Shown here: piece after piece, positions 17,672 through 27,903 of the stretch | Position numbering within the stretch: position 1 is the first letter of the stretch | Layout: the number at the start of each line of letters is the position of its first letter | NCBI RefSeq assembly: GCF_018736085.1 | Contig: NZ_CP076134.1 | Location: 2,986,501 to 3,050,500 of the forward strand | Length of the DNA stretch: 64,000 nt | Source of the DNA: Bradyrhizobium sediminis | GTDB taxonomy: Bacteria > Pseudomonadota > Alphaproteobacteria > Rhizobiales > Xanthobacteraceae | Reading direction: 5' to 3' | Made by a program: the position numbers and the translations under genes | Notes under the pieces: generated by a model | What the model saw: only the letters and a program-made list of their open reading frames with translations | What the model was told of the DNA's origin: nothing | Databases searched by the model: none

Positions 17672-18724
17672 CTAGTCCGGGACCTCGACATCCGCTGCCG
17701 ATGGTGCATGCCACGTGCCGGCATCGACCGCGCTGACGGCGGCGCCAGCGACATTAGCATCATGCAGGGCTTCGATGTTGAGATCAAAATTTTCGATCGG
17801 TTGGAGCCGGTCGGGCAGGGTGCGCAGCAGTTCCGCCGACTTTCGCAGTTCCGCCTGCGCTTCCGCCATGCTGACGGCCTTGAAGCGGAAAACCTTTCCT
17901 GCCGGAATCTGCGCGAACCGCCCGAGATCGGCGGTGATGACGGTTGCGATCTTCGGATAGCCGCCACTGGTGCCGCGGTCCGGCATCAGCACGATCGGCT
18001 GGCCGTTGCCGGGCACCTGGATGCTGCCATTCACGGTGCCGTCGGAGACGATGTTGTGGCCGTGCAGATGTTTGATCACGGGGCCTTCCAGGCGGTATCC
18101 CATACGGTCGCTGGTCGCCGATATCTTCCATTCGCCGTCGAGAAAAAGCCTGGTGGCGTCACCGAACTCGTCGTCCTGCGGGCCCATCACCACCCGGATC
18201 GGCGCGTCCGCCATCGCAGGCAAATCGAGCCGCCGCTCGGCCGCGCCGCTTGCGAGCGCGGTCTGCAATTCGTCGCCGGCCTGCAGCGGACGCGGATAGG
18301 GACTGCCGAGGCCGGCGCGGGCGTTGACCGCGAGGCTGCCGAACATCGGCTCGCCGGCAATACCGCCCTCAATCGCGAGGTAACTGAAGGCGCCGCCGCG
18401 TGCAAAGCCCAAGGTCAGGGTCTCGCCGTCCGCGAGCGTCATCGATGTATTGAACGCGACCGCGCGGCCGGAAATGTCGGCGTTGCGCGAGGCGCCAGCG
18501 AGTGCGACGCGAACCGCGCCGCCGCGCGCCTTGAACGCCGCTCCGAACGGACCGATTTCGATCGCTGCGGCCAATGTCGGGTTTCCGACCAGAACGTTCG
18601 CCACCGCCAGCGCGAGCATATCCATCGCGCCGCTCGGCGTCAGGCCGTAGCGCTGGGTGCCATGGCGGCCGCCGTCCTGCACCGAACTCGCAGGGCCGAT
18701 CGCTGAAATGACGAGCTTGCTCAT
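17672..18724 (-). CDS. pxpC: 5-oxoprolinase subunit C (biotin-dependent carboxyltransferase family)
   Basis: Subunit of 350 residues (formerly KipA / urea amidolyase-related). It forms a complex with PxpB that activates and cleaves 5-oxoproline. Motifs are [37 protein letters not shown], and [17 protein letters not shown]. The C-terminal helix ([19 protein letters not shown]) is usual. Its start overlaps the pxpB stop by 4 bp, and 47 bp separate it from pxpA. Confidence 0.92.
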   Translation of the reverse strand: MSKLVISAIGPASSVQDGGRHGTQRYGLTPSGAMDMLALAVANVLVGNPTLAAAIEIGPFGAAFKARGGAVRVALAGASRNADISGRAVAFNTSMTLADGETLTLGFARGGAFSYLAIEGGIAGEPMFGSLAVNARAGLGSPYPRPLQAGDELQTALASGAAERRLDLPAMADAPIRVVMGPQDDEFGDATRLFLDGEWKISATSDRMGYRLEGPVIKHLHGHNIVSDGTVNGSIQVPGNGQPIVLMPDRGTSGGYPKIATVITADLGRFAQIPAGKVFRFKAVSMAEAQAELRKSAELLRTLPDRLQPIENFDLNIEALHDANVAGAAVSAVDAGTWHAPSAADVEVPD

Positions 18725-19452
18725 GCGGCGATCAACTCGGCGACGATTTTGCCGGCTTCAGCAGCGCGATCCTGCTCCGCGAAGGTTTTCGCATCAATCG
18801 CCGAAAACGTCACGCGATCGCCGGGCTCCAGCAGAAAGATCGGATCGCGATGCAGCTGATAGGTCCGGACCGGCGTCCGTCCCAGGAGGTGCCAGCCGCT
18901 CGGACCGGCCAGGCACTGAACGCCGGTCTGCACGCCGCCGATCGAGACCGTACCGGCTGGCGTCAGCAGGCGCGGGTTCTGCCGCCTTGGCATATGCAGC
19001 GACGGATCGAGGCCACTGAGATAGGACCAGCCCGGCGTGAATCCGATCATGGCGACGCGGTAGTCGCCGGCGACGTGCCGCGCCACGATCTCGTCCGGCG
19101 TCATGTTCAGCGCCTTGGCGACGTCCTCGAGGTCGATGCCATGCTCGCCGCCGTAGACCACGGGAATCCGCCAGCGCCGGGCTTTTGTCGTCGGCGGAAC
19201 CGGCAGTTGCGCCAGCGCAACCAGCTTTTCGCTCAGCGCGTCGAATCCGATCTGCAGGGGATCGTAATGCACCAGCAGGGATCGATAGGTGGGTACCGTT
19301 TCGGTCACGCCGGCGACCGGTTCACGCGCGAGAATGCGATCGAGTGCCAGCACTCGCCGGTTTGCGGCGTCATCGATGTTGCGACTGAATTCGACCGTGA
19401 TGGCGCTGTCGCCACTCGGCAAAATACGGGGAGGGGAGAGTGTCGCGGCCAT
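18721..19452 (-). CDS. pxpB: 5-oxoprolinase subunit B (KipI-like)
   Basis: First gene of the operon, 243 residues. It has the KipI/allophanate hydrolase subunit 1 fold: PSGDSAITVEFS, VPTYRSLLVHYDP, RRWRIPVVYGGEHG, MIGFTPGWSYLSGL and SIGGVQTGVQCLAGPSGWHL. In Bacillus the homologue inhibits the sporulation kinase KinA, but its general role is as partner of PxpC in 5-oxoproline hydrolysis. The divergent region of about 240 bp towards the RraA-like gene should hold the operon promoter. Confidence 0.92.
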   Translation of the reverse strand: MAATLSPPRILPSGDSAITVEFSRNIDDAANRRVLALDRILAREPVAGVTETVPTYRSLLVHYDPLQIGFDALSEKLVALAQLPVPPTTKARRWRIPVVYGGEHGIDLEDVAKALNMTPDEIVARHVAGDYRVAMIGFTPGWSYLSGLDPSLHMPRRQNPRLLTPAGTVSIGGVQTGVQCLAGPSGWHLLGRTPVRTYQLHRDPIFLLEPGDRVTFSAIDAKTFAEQDRAAEAGKIVAELIAA

Positions 19453-19691
19453 GGCCTCACAAATTCATCGGCGGACACCAAGCTCTAACGTGTTTCGCGG
19501 CGAAGTGGAATTCGCTTTGCGAGAATGGGCCTGCAAATTCAATAAATTAATCAGCATACCCGTGATAAGGGATTTTGATTGCGTCATGCCATGCATCCCG
19601 CTCGGCCGTGGGTTAGTGTCGCCCCTTGACGCGATGCCCTTGCCCCGCAAGATGCGCGCGCCCAATAAATCCCCTAGGAGCCACCTTTTCG

Positions 19692-20390
19692 ATGTCCCTC
19701 ACCCCCGAAGCGATCGCAACCCTGTCCCGCGTCTCCACCGCCACCATCACCACGGTTCTGCTCAAGAAGGGCCTGCGCAACGTCTGGATGCGGGGCTCGC
19801 GCCCGCTGCGGCCGGGACAGCCGCGGCTGGTCGGATCGGCCTTTACACTCCGCTTTGTGCCGGCGCGGGAGGATCTGGCGACGCCGGAATCCTGGTCGTC
19901 GCCGATTTCGACCCGTACCGCGATCGAGGCCATGCCGGCGGGCTGTATCGCCGTGGTCGACGCGATGGGCGTCAAGGACGCCGGCATCTTCGGCGACATC
20001 CTGTGTGCGCGCATGGTCAAGCGCGGCGTGGCGGCGCTGGTGACCGACGGCGTGGTGCGCGATCTCGAAGGCGTGCTCGGCACCGGCCTGCCGGTATGGT
20101 GCGACGGTTTTGCCGCGCCGCCCTCGGTCGCCGGATTGACTTTTGTCGGCTGGGGCGAGCCCATCGGCTGCGGCGGGGTGGCGATTTTCCCCAATGACGT
20201 CATCGTCGCCGACCAGGACGGCGCCGTGGTGATCCCGCAAGCGTTCCTCGACCTCATTCTGGCCGAAGGCGCCGAGCAGGAGCGGATGGAAGCCTGGATC
20301 GTCGAAGAGGTGAATGGCGGTGCTGCGCTGCCCGGACTCTATCCGATGAATGCCGAGACCAAGGCACGTTACGCAGCCACGAAGAAATAG
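19692..20390 (+). CDS. RraA-like protein (4-hydroxy-4-methyl-2-oxoglutarate aldolase/RraA fold)
   Basis: Protein of 232 residues with the RraA fold: STATITTVLLKKG, VGSAFTLRFVPAREDL, AMGVKDAGIFGDILC, and GVAALVTDGVVRD, where the G-x-R-D type end carries metal-binding and catalytic residues in aldolases. Members are either RNase E inhibitors or oxaloacetate/HMG aldolases; an enzymatic role is more likely for members of this length away from menA. ATG 19692 has AGGAG about 12 bp upstream. It may be co-transcribed with the cupin gene downstream. Confidence 0.8.
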   Translation: MSLTPEAIATLSRVSTATITTVLLKKGLRNVWMRGSRPLRPGQPRLVGSAFTLRFVPAREDLATPESWSSPISTRTAIEAMPAGCIAVVDAMGVKDAGIFGDILCARMVKRGVAALVTDGVVRDLEGVLGTGLPVWCDGFAAPPSVAGLTFVGWGEPIGCGGVAIFPNDVIVADQDGAVVIPQAFLDLILAEGAEQERMEAWIVEEVNGGAALPGLYPMNAETKARYAATKK

Positions 20391-20433
20391 CCGCCTCCTG
20401 AGAGCGGCGACTTCGCCGCGTCTCGAGGGACGG

Positions 20434-20503
20434 CCTCATGGTTCGAGACGGCGCACCGGACAGCGCGAGAGCGCTGCCGGGAGAGCGCCTCCTCACCATG
20501 AGG
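20434..20503. repeat. Large palindromic repeat between RraA-like and cupin genes
   Basis: Outer arms CCTCATGGT (20434-20442) and ACCATGAGG (20495-20503) enclose further pairing, including CAGCGCGAGAGCGCTG (20461-20476) and GGCGC/GCGCC stems. It matches a dispersed repeat I associate with Bradyrhizobium genomes. It lies directly before the cupin ribosome-binding site. Confidence 0.65.
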
Positions 20504-20529
20504 GACTACCAGTCAAGAAGGAGGACTTC

Positions 20530-20934
20530 ATGGATATCCATCTCGCCGGCTCACGGCCGACGCGCCGCGCGCCCCAAGAGTACTTCGTCGGCACGGTGTG
20601 GCAGGATCCGATCATTGCCGCCGAAGCGCCGGCACGGATCGTCTCGACCCGCGTCTCCTTCGAACCGGGCGCGCGGACGAATTGGCATTCGCATCCGCTC
20701 GGCCAGACACTGTACGTGATTTCGGGAGTGGGGCGGGTTCAGACTGCGGGCCAGCCGGTGCGCGAGATCCGGCCAGGCGACGTGGTCTGGATCCCGCCAG
20801 GCGAAAAGCATTGGCACGGCGGCTCGCCCAGCAATGGCATGACCCATATCGCGATGCAGGAATCGCTGAATGGCAGCTATGTCACCTGGATGGAGCCGGT
20901 GAGTGAGGCGGACTACTCGGCCAAGGTCGGATAA
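20530..20934 (+). CDS. Cupin domain protein
   Basis: Single-domain cupin of 134 residues. Cupin motif 1 is [20 protein letters not shown] with two metal-type histidines, and motif 2 is [32 protein letters not shown] at the C-terminus resembles the tail of carboxymuconolactone/mandelonitrile-lyase-like cupins. The chemical reaction cannot be named. ATG 20530 has a strong AAGGAGG (20518-20524). Confidence 0.85.
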   Translation: MDIHLAGSRPTRRAPQEYFVGTVWQDPIIAAEAPARIVSTRVSFEPGARTNWHSHPLGQTLYVISGVGRVQTAGQPVREIRPGDVVWIPPGEKHWHGGSPSNGMTHIAMQESLNGSYVTWMEPVSEADYSAKVG

Positions 20935-20949
20935 CGATTCATCGTTCCG

Positions 20950-21309
20950 TCAAATCCGCTGCGCCGTCCAGGTGCCGGAGCACATGGCGCCGCGCCACGT
21001 GCCCGATCCCGACGTGGCGGTGAGTCTGCCCGAGCCGACCGCCCGCTTCATGCCGCTCGAGAGCGTGACGCTGATGGTGCCGGCGTCGGCGACGCGGCCT
21101 GACGCGGTAACCGAAGCATTGTTGGACTCGACCTGACCGTTGTTGATGCCGATCGAGACGCTCGTCCCGCTGGGGCAGGCCGCATTGCTCGAGGCAATCT
21201 GGACATTCCACGCGCCGTCAAACGTCGACGCCGCAGCCGGTGTGACGGCCGACATGCCGACGAGGATCAGGATGCGGCTGGCAATAAGCATCTTGCGAAA
21301 CGGTTGCAT
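20950..21309 (-). CDS. Secreted hypothetical protein
   Basis: Protein of 119 residues with a signal peptide (KMLIASRILILVGMSA, cleavage near PAAAS). The mature part of about 90 residues starts TFDGAWNVQI and contains two cysteines (NAACPSG, GAMCSG) that could pair, with many Gly/Ser/Thr strands (SGRLTATSGSGTWRG). This looks like a small periplasmic beta-barrel domain of the kind often left as hypothetical in rhizobia. No function assigned. Confidence 0.7.
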   Translation of the reverse strand: MQPFRKMLIASRILILVGMSAVTPAAASTFDGAWNVQIASSNAACPSGTSVSIGINNGQVESNNASVTASGRVADAGTISVTLSSGMKRAVGSGRLTATSGSGTWRGAMCSGTWTAQRI

Positions 21310-21529
21310 GGCGCGACCTCATGGTTGGACGCCAGCATGGTTACAGAGGTCTTCGCCGGCGAATGTGATCGCAGTCACCCGATTTTGCCGTGAACGCCGC
21401 GCGGACCTGGCGCGACGTGACGTACCGCACACCCAGAGGTTAATTCCGGACCGATGGCACGATCCTCGCAAACCTCCGATCGGCAGGAGGCCGGCTGTTC
21501 CGAGACGACTGCCCAAAAGGATACGACCG

Positions 21530-21802
21530 ATGATCAGATCGTTAGCGGCACGTAATTTATCGGCACGCCAGAAATCGAGCATTCGCAACATCGCCTACCG
21601 GCTGGGCGGCTATACCAGGCGCCCGGTAGAGGTTCTGGTGGAAGACGTCGTCCTGAATGACGGCGCGCGGACCTTTCTGCAGATCGGCGCCATGACGGCT
21701 ATCTCTCCGATCCGCTCAGCGTCAGTCAAAACGAATCGGTCCATCCATCGCTTGAATCACAACAAACTCCGGATGAGAATCCTGAATCCCAACAGACCCT
21801 AG
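21530..21802 (+). CDS. Small basic hypothetical protein
   Basis: Candidate ORF of 90 residues starting at ATG 21530, with AAAGGAT about 8 bp upstream. It is strikingly basic (MIRSLAARNLSARQKSSIRN; VKTNRSIHRLNHNKLRMRIL) and ends 4 bp inside the end of the convergent DUF2147 gene. No domain is recognised. It could be a nucleic-acid-binding peptide or a chance frame. Confidence 0.35.
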   Translation: MIRSLAARNLSARQKSSIRNIAYRLGGYTRRPVEVLVEDVVLNDGARTFLQIGAMTAISPIRSASVKTNRSIHRLNHNKLRMRILNPNRP

Positions 21803-22620
21803 TTCAGCCGGCTCCAGGTCTGACCGCCGCAGAACATGCCGCCAAACGCACAGCCCTGCACCCGCAGGCTGTCATTGCCCTTCAGCGCGATCGTCGAGTC
21901 GTAGGTGCTGCCGGAATTCGGGTCGAGGATTCGCCCGCTCCATTTGGAATCCTTGGTGGGCCTCATGTTGATCAGAACCTGCTCACCGTTCTGGTTCGAC
22001 TTGGCGTCCACGGAATATCCGCAGAGATTGGGGCCGCACTGCTCGATCCGGACCTTGCCTTCCTTCTCCTCGGTCAGCCAGACGCCGAGCGGCGAATTGG
22101 CCGCCGCGGGGGCGGGTGCCTGCGGCTTGGGAGCAGGGACTGCTGCCGGCGCCGGCGGAGCCGTCGCCAAGACAGGAGCCGGGGCGGGCTGGGCAGCTGG
22201 CGCGGGCTGCGCAGCGGGTGCCGCATTCTGCTGAGGCTGCGGCGCGGGCGCGCTGGCGGGAGGTTGTGCCGAAGGGGCGGCATCCGCCGGTGCGACATTC
22301 GCAGTTGCCCTGGAAGGTTCGGCTGGGGCGGCGGCGGTCGCAGGGGCTTGTTGGACGGGCGCCGGCGCAGGCTCAACAACGGGTGCCTGCGGATCGTTCT
22401 TTGCCTGCTGCGGCGCCTGTCTGGGCGTACGGTCAATCTCCTGATCGTCGCGCGGGCGCTTGGCCTTCCGCCCGGTGTTGTCGTAGACGCCCGGGATCGA
22501 AACCGTTCCGCGATCCGGATCGATGCGGATGGTGCGTCCGCCATATTCGAAGGTGTACTGGGCCTGCGCGGCTGTGCTCGCCAGCAACAACGCGGCGACA
22601 GCAAAAAGCTTCTTCATCAT
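21799..22620 (-). CDS. DUF2147 family periplasmic protein
   Basis: Secreted protein of 273 residues. A signal peptide (KKLFAVAALLLASTAAQAQ) is followed by a short folded part (YTFEYGGRTIRIDPDRGT), then about 110 residues of Ala/Pro/Gln low complexity, and a C-terminal DUF2147 domain of about 95 residues (GVWLTEEKEGKVRIEQCG, GYSVDAKSN, GRILDPNSGSTYDS, GCAFGGMFCGGQTWSRL). Its biochemical role is unknown. The long Ala/Pro linker probably spans the periplasm or cell wall. Confidence 0.82.
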   Translation of the reverse strand: MMKKLFAVAALLLASTAAQAQYTFEYGGRTIRIDPDRGTVSIPGVYDNTGRKAKRPRDDQEIDRTPRQAPQQAKNDPQAPVVEPAPAPVQQAPATAAAPAEPSRATANVAPADAAPSAQPPASAPAPQPQQNAAPAAQPAPAAQPAPAPVLATAPPAPAAVPAPKPQAPAPAAANSPLGVWLTEEKEGKVRIEQCGPNLCGYSVDAKSNQNGEQVLINMRPTKDSKWSGRILDPNSGSTYDSTIALKGNDSLRVQGCAFGGMFCGGQTWSRLN

Positions 22621-22841
22621 GATCCCCTGAGCAGTGAAATCTCAGTGTCGACCGTACGTTGCCGTGGTGTTCCGCAACGTGATCCAGGTCACTTTCATGG
22701 CTATGAGTCGTGTGTCTAGCGGGTTTGGTTCAATGCGTCTTCTAGTGACGGCAGTCAAAATCAGGACCGCGGAAGCGGTCAATTTTGCGGCGAAAGCCGT
22801 TCATTCAACAGCAGGCGACGACCTGTACGCCCCCTGAGCAT

Positions 22842-23249
22842 TCACATCTCGCCACTGTCTCTCCGGACCAAATTCGCGGCTGCAGCGCGTCCCGCCATTT
22901 CGCTTCGAAGCTGTTCGAATCGCTGCCGCGCCTCGCTTGCGCGATCGTCCACCAGCCGGATGGCGGCATCGGCGGGCATCGGCCCCGTGACGACAGGTGC
23001 GGAACTCTGGCCGATCGTCTCGTGCACATAATATTCGCCCTCGTCGTCGCGGCGAACGGTCCATTTGAAACGGAGCGCCGTCATCGGCCCGGGACCGATC
23101 TTCGAATAGCCGTCGGCCTCGACCGCCACGGGCGCGACAGGCTTCTCCTCGACCGCGGTCTTCTCCTCCGGCTCGCGATGAGGCTCCGGGTGATCGAGGA
23201 TGCTGGCAATGGCCGCCAGCGCATGATCGGTCGGGTCGCTCTGGCTCAC
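22842..23249 (-). CDS. Hypothetical protein, acidic, 135 residues
   Basis: I start this at GTG 23249 because CGGAGG sits 7 bp upstream; the frame is open further but the upstream part is arginine-rich and lacks a start signal. The product is soluble, with an acidic N-terminal half (EPEEKTAVEEKPV), a central domain (MTALRFKWTVRRDDEGEYYV), and a C-terminal helix (DDRASEARQRFEQLRSEMAG). No family is recognised. Confidence 0.6.
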   Translation of the reverse strand: MSQSDPTDHALAAIASILDHPEPHREPEEKTAVEEKPVAPVAVEADGYSKIGPGPMTALRFKWTVRRDDEGEYYVHETIGQSSAPVVTGPMPADAAIRLVDDRASEARQRFEQLRSEMAGRAAAANLVRRDSGEM

Positions 23250-23362
23250 TATTCGCCTCCGGATGAAAAACTCCGTCAGCGGAATCGGTGTCCCCGTTGC
23301 CGTGCCGGTGGCTTTTCTTCGCGCGCGAATGAGGCTGAGTTTTGTCCGTGGTAAGTGCGCGC

Positions 23363-24787
23363 TTACGCACATACCGGCGGCAATTTGTCCTTCCAGGGCC
23401 GCTCCTGTTCGAACTGGCCTGCCAGACGGAATAAAGTTCCCTCGTCACCAAATTTGGCGGAGAACATCATGCCGAGCGGCAATCCGGCCGCATTCCATGC
23501 CAGCGGCACCGACATCGCGGGCTGGCCGGACATGTTGAACATCGCGGTGGCCGGCATATAGCGCCGCAAGATCGGAGCGATGTGCGACAGATCCTCCGAC
23601 ATGGTGTTGAGTTCACCAATCCGCAGCGGCGGCGAACATAGCGTCGGGCACAGGAACACATCGCAGCTCTCGAAGAAGGTGGCCAGCGCCCGCGAAATCT
23701 GGAATGTAGCCAGTTGCGCGGCCACATAATCGGTCGACGTCGCCTTTTGCGCGTTGTGGGCGCTCGCCAGCGTCAGCACCTCGAAATCATCAGTCGTCAT
23801 CGCGCGCTTGAAGCGCTGCTCGGCAAACCGCACGTTCAGCGCGGTATTGGCAGCCACGATGGTCGACATCGCGACCGCCGGATCGGCGGCGAGCGGCGGC
23901 GCCCGTTCCTCGACGTGATGGCCGAGGCCGGCGAGCAGCGCTGCGATCTCGCGGGTGGCTGCGGCGATTTCCGGGTCGATGGCGTCGCCATAGGGCGACT
24001 TGTCGGTGAAAGCGATGCGCAACCGCCCGGGATCGTGCCCGACCTCCTCGATGAATGGCCGCGCCGGCGGCGGCGCCACATAGGGACTCGACGATTCAGG
24101 CCCGTGGACTGCGTCCATCATCGCGGCGCTGTCGCGGACGCTGATGCTGACCACATGGCCGCAGGAAAATCCGCCCCAGCCTTCGCCGCGATCGGGACCG
24201 AGCGGATTGCGCGCGCGGGTCGGCTTCAATCCGAACACGCCGGAGGCGGAAGCGGGAATGCGGATCGAGCCGCCGCCGTCGCTGGCATGCGCGACGGGAA
24301 GAATACGCGCGGCAACCGCAGCGGCGGCCCCGCCGGACGAACCGCCCGAGGAATGCGCCAAATTCCACGGATTCCGGGTCGGACCGAACAGCCGCGACTC
24401 GGTGGTCGGCATCAATCCGAATTCGGGACTGGCGCTCTTTCCGAAGATGGTGACGCCGGCGGCGAGGAAGCGCTGGGCGAGGGTGCCGGTATGATCGGCG
24501 ACATCGTCCTTGAAGACGCTGGCGCCGAAGGTCGTCCGCGTGCCCTCCAGGATGTCCAGATCCTTCAGCAGAAACGGCACGCCGGTGAAGGGCCCGTCCG
24601 GAAGCCCCTTGTCGATCTGCCGCTTCGCATAGTCGTAATGCTTCACGACGACGGCGTTGATCTGCGGATCGACCTTGGCGGTGCGGGCGATCGCCTCGTC
24701 CAGCAATTCGCCGGGGCTGACCTGCTTGTTGCGGACGAGATCGGCAAGACCCGTCGCGTCATAGCTGCCGTATTCCTTGAAAGCCAT
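23363..24787 (-). CDS. Amidase (amidase signature family)
   Basis: Amide hydrolase of 474 residues with the Ser-cisSer-Lys triad: lysine in FLLKDLDILEG, the glycine/serine block AHSSGGSSGGAAAAVAA, and the nucleophile serine in HASDGGGSIRIPAS. Substrates in this family range from simple amides to indoleacetamide and nylon oligomers, so none is assigned. It lies at the 3' end of the ABC transporter/dehydrogenase cluster on the same strand, 69 bp after the dehydrogenase, which suggests it acts on the imported compound. Confidence 0.85.
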   Translation of the reverse strand: MAFKEYGSYDATGLADLVRNKQVSPGELLDEAIARTAKVDPQINAVVVKHYDYAKRQIDKGLPDGPFTGVPFLLKDLDILEGTRTTFGASVFKDDVADHTGTLAQRFLAAGVTIFGKSASPEFGLMPTTESRLFGPTRNPWNLAHSSGGSSGGAAAAVAARILPVAHASDGGGSIRIPASASGVFGLKPTRARNPLGPDRGEGWGGFSCGHVVSISVRDSAAMMDAVHGPESSSPYVAPPPARPFIEEVGHDPGRLRIAFTDKSPYGDAIDPEIAAATREIAALLAGLGHHVEERAPPLAADPAVAMSTIVAANTALNVRFAEQRFKRAMTTDDFEVLTLASAHNAQKATSTDYVAAQLATFQISRALATFFESCDVFLCPTLCSPPLRIGELNTMSEDLSHIAPILRRYMPATAMFNMSGQPAMSVPLAWNAAGLPLGMMFSAKFGDEGTLFRLAGQFEQERPWKDKLPPVCA

Positions 24788-24856
24788 GTTGATATCCGTA
24801 AAGCCGCTGAAGGGGTCTGGTGCAGTCAAGTCGTGCCGGACGTCGACGTCTCGGGC

Positions 24857-25846
24857 TTAGCCGAGCACGTCCTGATTGATGACGTTCTGGCGTATCGGCT
24901 GGCCGTCGAGCGCGCTCAGGATATTGCGCGCAGTCTGCTCGCTCATCCGGTCGACCGCTTCCCGTGTCACCCCCGCCACGTGCGGCGCCATGATGACATT
25001 GGGAAGCTCGAACAGCGAATGCCCTGATGGCGGAGGCTCCTGCTCGAATACGTCGAGACCGGCGCCCGCAAGCTGGCCGGACGCCAACGCGTCATACAGC
25101 GCCAGCTCGTCGACGATGCCGCCGCGCGCGGTGTTGATCAGGTAGGCGGTGGCCTTCATCCGTTTCAGCCGCGCCGCGTTGAACATCCCGACCGTTTCCG
25201 GGTTCTTCGGGCAGTGGATACTGACGAAATCCGCACGCGGCAGCGCGGCATCGAGATCGGCGACCGGTTCGCAGCCGGCCGCCTTGATCTCGGCGGCAGG
25301 CTTGTAGGGATCGTAGATCAGAACGTTCATTTCCATGGCCAGGCAGCGCTTGGCGGTGCGCGTCCCGATGCGGCCGAAGCCTACGATCAGCACGGTCTTG
25401 CCGAACAGATCATAGGGCAGCATGCCGAGCCGGCTGGCCCATTTGCCGTCCTTGACGATGGAATGCATTTCGACAGCGCGCTTGGCCAGCGTCAGCATCA
25501 TGAACAGCGCCTGTTCGGCGACCGACGGCGAATTCGCGGTACCGGCGACCATCAGCGGCACCTTGCGGCGGCTCAGCGCCGGAACATCGACGGCGTCGTA
25601 GCCGACGCCGATCCGGGTCACGACCTTCATGTCCTTTGAGGCCTCGAGCTCCGGTTCGCCGAAACGGGTGGCGCCGAGCGCCACGCCATGTACCGGCGCC
25701 TGCTCCTTGAGCATGGCTTCGAAATCCCCGGCGGATATCATATTCGGGAATTCGACGAGGTCGATGTCGTCACGTTCCCGTAGCAGAGCTCGTCCCGATT
25801 GCGAAAACGATTCAGTGATGAGAATTTTCTTCTTGTTCGTCGCCAT
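24857..25846 (-). CDS. D-2-hydroxyacid dehydrogenase, NAD-dependent
   Basis: Oxidoreductase of 329 residues of the phosphoglycerate/glyoxylate reductase type. The NAD fold is VLIVGFGRIGTRTAKRCLAM; catalytic residues are the Arg in NTARGGIVDE, the Glu in LDVFEQEPP and the His in VIMAPHVAGVT. There is no ACT-type regulatory domain, so it is probably not the serine-pathway SerA. Its position 36 bp after the ABC ATPase gene suggests that it oxidises or reduces a 2-hydroxyacid derived from the imported substrate. Confidence 0.87.
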   Translation of the reverse strand: MATNKKKILITESFSQSGRALLRERDDIDLVEFPNMISAGDFEAMLKEQAPVHGVALGATRFGEPELEASKDMKVVTRIGVGYDAVDVPALSRRKVPLMVAGTANSPSVAEQALFMMLTLAKRAVEMHSIVKDGKWASRLGMLPYDLFGKTVLIVGFGRIGTRTAKRCLAMEMNVLIYDPYKPAAEIKAAGCEPVADLDAALPRADFVSIHCPKNPETVGMFNAARLKRMKATAYLINTARGGIVDELALYDALASGQLAGAGLDVFEQEPPPSGHSLFELPNVIMAPHVAGVTREAVDRMSEQTARNILSALDGQPIRQNVINQDVLG

Positions 25847-25882
25847 TCGCGCGCCCCTGGTCCTTTTCTTGTTATGCGGCCG

Positions 25883-26983
25883 TCACAACACAGCGCCGGT
25901 GGCCTCGTTTAGCAGGTGCATATTGTTGAGGTCCACTGCCAATCGGAGCGGGGCTCCATCGCGCGCGCCGGCATTGGGATTGACCCGCCCGCAGATCTGC
26001 GCGCCTTCCATCGTGAAATAGATCAGCGTCTCCATGCCCATCGGTTCGGTGACGTCAAGCATGGCCTCGAAGGTCTCGACCCCGGGCTCGGCGTGCGCGC
26101 TCGCTTCGGTAATGTGCTCCGGCCGCAAGCCGAGCTGCAGCTTCTCGCTTCGCGGGATGCCCTGATACCTTGCCGCGCGAGCCGGCGGCAGCGGGAAGGC
26201 GAGGCGGTCGGTCAGTCGGATGTGCAGCTTGCCTCCGACGTCCTCGAGCCGGCAGGGCACGAAATTCATGGCCGGCGAGCCGATGAAACCGGCGACGAAA
26301 CGCGTGGCCGGGTTGTGATAGAGCTCGTTCGGCGTCCCGATCTGTTCGATGCGGCCGTGGTTCATGACCACCACCCTGTCGGCAAGCGTCATCGCCTCGA
26401 CCTGGTCGTGGGTGACGTAGACCGTCGTGGTGCGTACCTTCTGATGCACCTTCTTGATCTCGATCCGCATCTGGACGCGCAGCTTGGCGTCGAGGTTGGA
26501 CAGCGGTTCGTCGAACAGGAACACCTTGGGGTTTCGCACGATGGCGCGGCCCATCGCGACGCGCTGGCGCTGACCGCCCGACAATTGCTTCGGCTTGCGG
26601 TCGACCAGCTCGACGATATCCAGCATGCGGGCGGCCTCGTCGATCCGCGTCTTGATCTCGGCCTTCGGATAACGCTTCAGGCGCAGTCCGAACGACATGT
26701 TCTCCGCGACCGTCATATGCGGATAGAGCGCGTAATTCTGGAACACCATCGCGATATCGCGATCCTTCGGCGGCACGTCGTTGACGACGTCGCCCCCAAT
26801 CATGATATCGCCGTCGGTGATATCTTCGAGCCCCGCGATCATCCGCAGCGTGGTCGATTTTCCGCAGCCCGAAGGCCCCACCAGCACGACAAACTCATGG
26901 TCGGCGATGTCGAGATCGATGCCGCGCACCGCCTCGACCTCGTCGTAACGCTTGACAACCTTTCGCAACGTGACGTCAGCCAT
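25883..26983 (-). CDS. ABC transporter ATP-binding protein, UgpC/MalK type
   Basis: ATPase of 366 residues that powers a CUT1-type importer. Walker A is GPSGCGKST, the signature [15 protein letters not shown], Walker [14 protein letters not shown], and the switch histidine lies in VTHDQVEAM. The C-terminal third is the TOBE/OB regulatory part ([18 protein letters not shown]) that is typical for MalK-like proteins. ATG 26983 has AAGGG about 9 bp upstream and lies 5 bp after the permease stop. Confidence 0.92.
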   Translation of the reverse strand: MADVTLRKVVKRYDEVEAVRGIDLDIADHEFVVLVGPSGCGKSTTLRMIAGLEDITDGDIMIGGDVVNDVPPKDRDIAMVFQNYALYPHMTVAENMSFGLRLKRYPKAEIKTRIDEAARMLDIVELVDRKPKQLSGGQRQRVAMGRAIVRNPKVFLFDEPLSNLDAKLRVQMRIEIKKVHQKVRTTTVYVTHDQVEAMTLADRVVVMNHGRIEQIGTPNELYHNPATRFVAGFIGSPAMNFVPCRLEDVGGKLHIRLTDRLAFPLPPARAARYQGIPRSEKLQLGLRPEHITEASAHAEPGVETFEAMLDVTEPMGMETLIYFTMEGAQICGRVNPNAGARDGAPLRLAVDLNNMHLLNEATGAVL

Positions 26984-26988
26984 GAGGT

Positions 26989-27903
26989 TCAACCCTTTGT
27001 CGCGCCGGCGGTCAGGCCGGCAATGTAGTAGTCCATCAGGAACGCGTAGATGATCAGCGGCGGCGCGGCCCCGAGCAGGGCGCCGGTCATGATCTGTCCC
27101 CAGGCGAAAACGTCACCCTTGATCAAGGTGGTGATGATGCCGACCGGCAGCACCAGCTGGTCGGTCGACGTCGTGAACACCAGCGGATAGAGGAATTGCG
27201 CCCACGACACCGTGAAGGCGAAGATGGTCGCTGCGATCAGGCCGGGCAGGGCGACCGGAATGAAGATGCGGGTCAAGGTCTGAAACCATGACGCGCCGTC
27301 GATAATGGCGGCTTCGTCGAGTTCTTTCGGGATCGACGCGAAGTACCCGATCATGATCCAGGTACAGAACGGCACGGTCAGCGTCGGATAGACGATCAGC
27401 AGCACATACCATTTGTTGATCAGCTGAATCCCGGTCAGTTCGCCGAACACCACGAACATCTTGAACAGGGGCAGAAACAGCAGCGTCTCGGGGATCAGGT
27501 AGGTCAGGAAAACCCCGGTCGCGAGGATCGTCGAGCCCCAGAACCGCATTCGCGCCAGCGCGAACGCCGCGGGCACGCTGATCAGCATGGTAATCGTCAC
27601 CACGAAGATCGACACCAGCGCCGAATTGCGAAAGAAGGTCAGGAACTGGTTCGATGTCAGCAATTCGATATAGTTTGACAGCGTCGGATGGAAAACGAAC
27701 CAGGGGTTCGTGGCCGCGGAAATCTCTGCACTGGTCTTCAACGAAGTGATCACCATGTAGAGCGGCGGCACCAGCGAGAAGATCGCGAACAAAGTGAGGA
27801 AGAAGTACGACCATCTCAGCGCCCAGGTGCGGTCGCGGCTCATGCTGCCGTATTTGACCTTGCGGGTCGGGGCGGCCTTGTCGATCACTACGGTGCTTGT
27901 CAT
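26989..27903 (-). CDS. Carbohydrate ABC transporter permease (MalG type)
   Basis: Inner-membrane subunit of 304 residues with six hydrophobic helices. The EAA loop that docks on the ATPase reads [20 protein letters not shown]. The N-terminal helix and [16 protein letters not shown] are typical of the second permease of CUT1 importers. The gene shares its first base region with the end of the upstream permease gene and lies 5 bp before the ATPase gene. Confidence 0.9.
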   Translation of the reverse strand: MTSTVVIDKAAPTRKVKYGSMSRDRTWALRWSYFFLTLFAIFSLVPPLYMVITSLKTSAEISAATNPWFVFHPTLSNYIELLTSNQFLTFFRNSALVSIFVVTITMLISVPAAFALARMRFWGSTILATGVFLTYLIPETLLFLPLFKMFVVFGELTGIQLINKWYVLLIVYPTLTVPFCTWIMIGYFASIPKELDEAAIIDGASWFQTLTRIFIPVALPGLIAATIFAFTVSWAQFLYPLVFTTSTDQLVLPVGIITTLIKGDVFAWGQIMTGALLGAAPPLIIYAFLMDYYIAGLTAGATKG

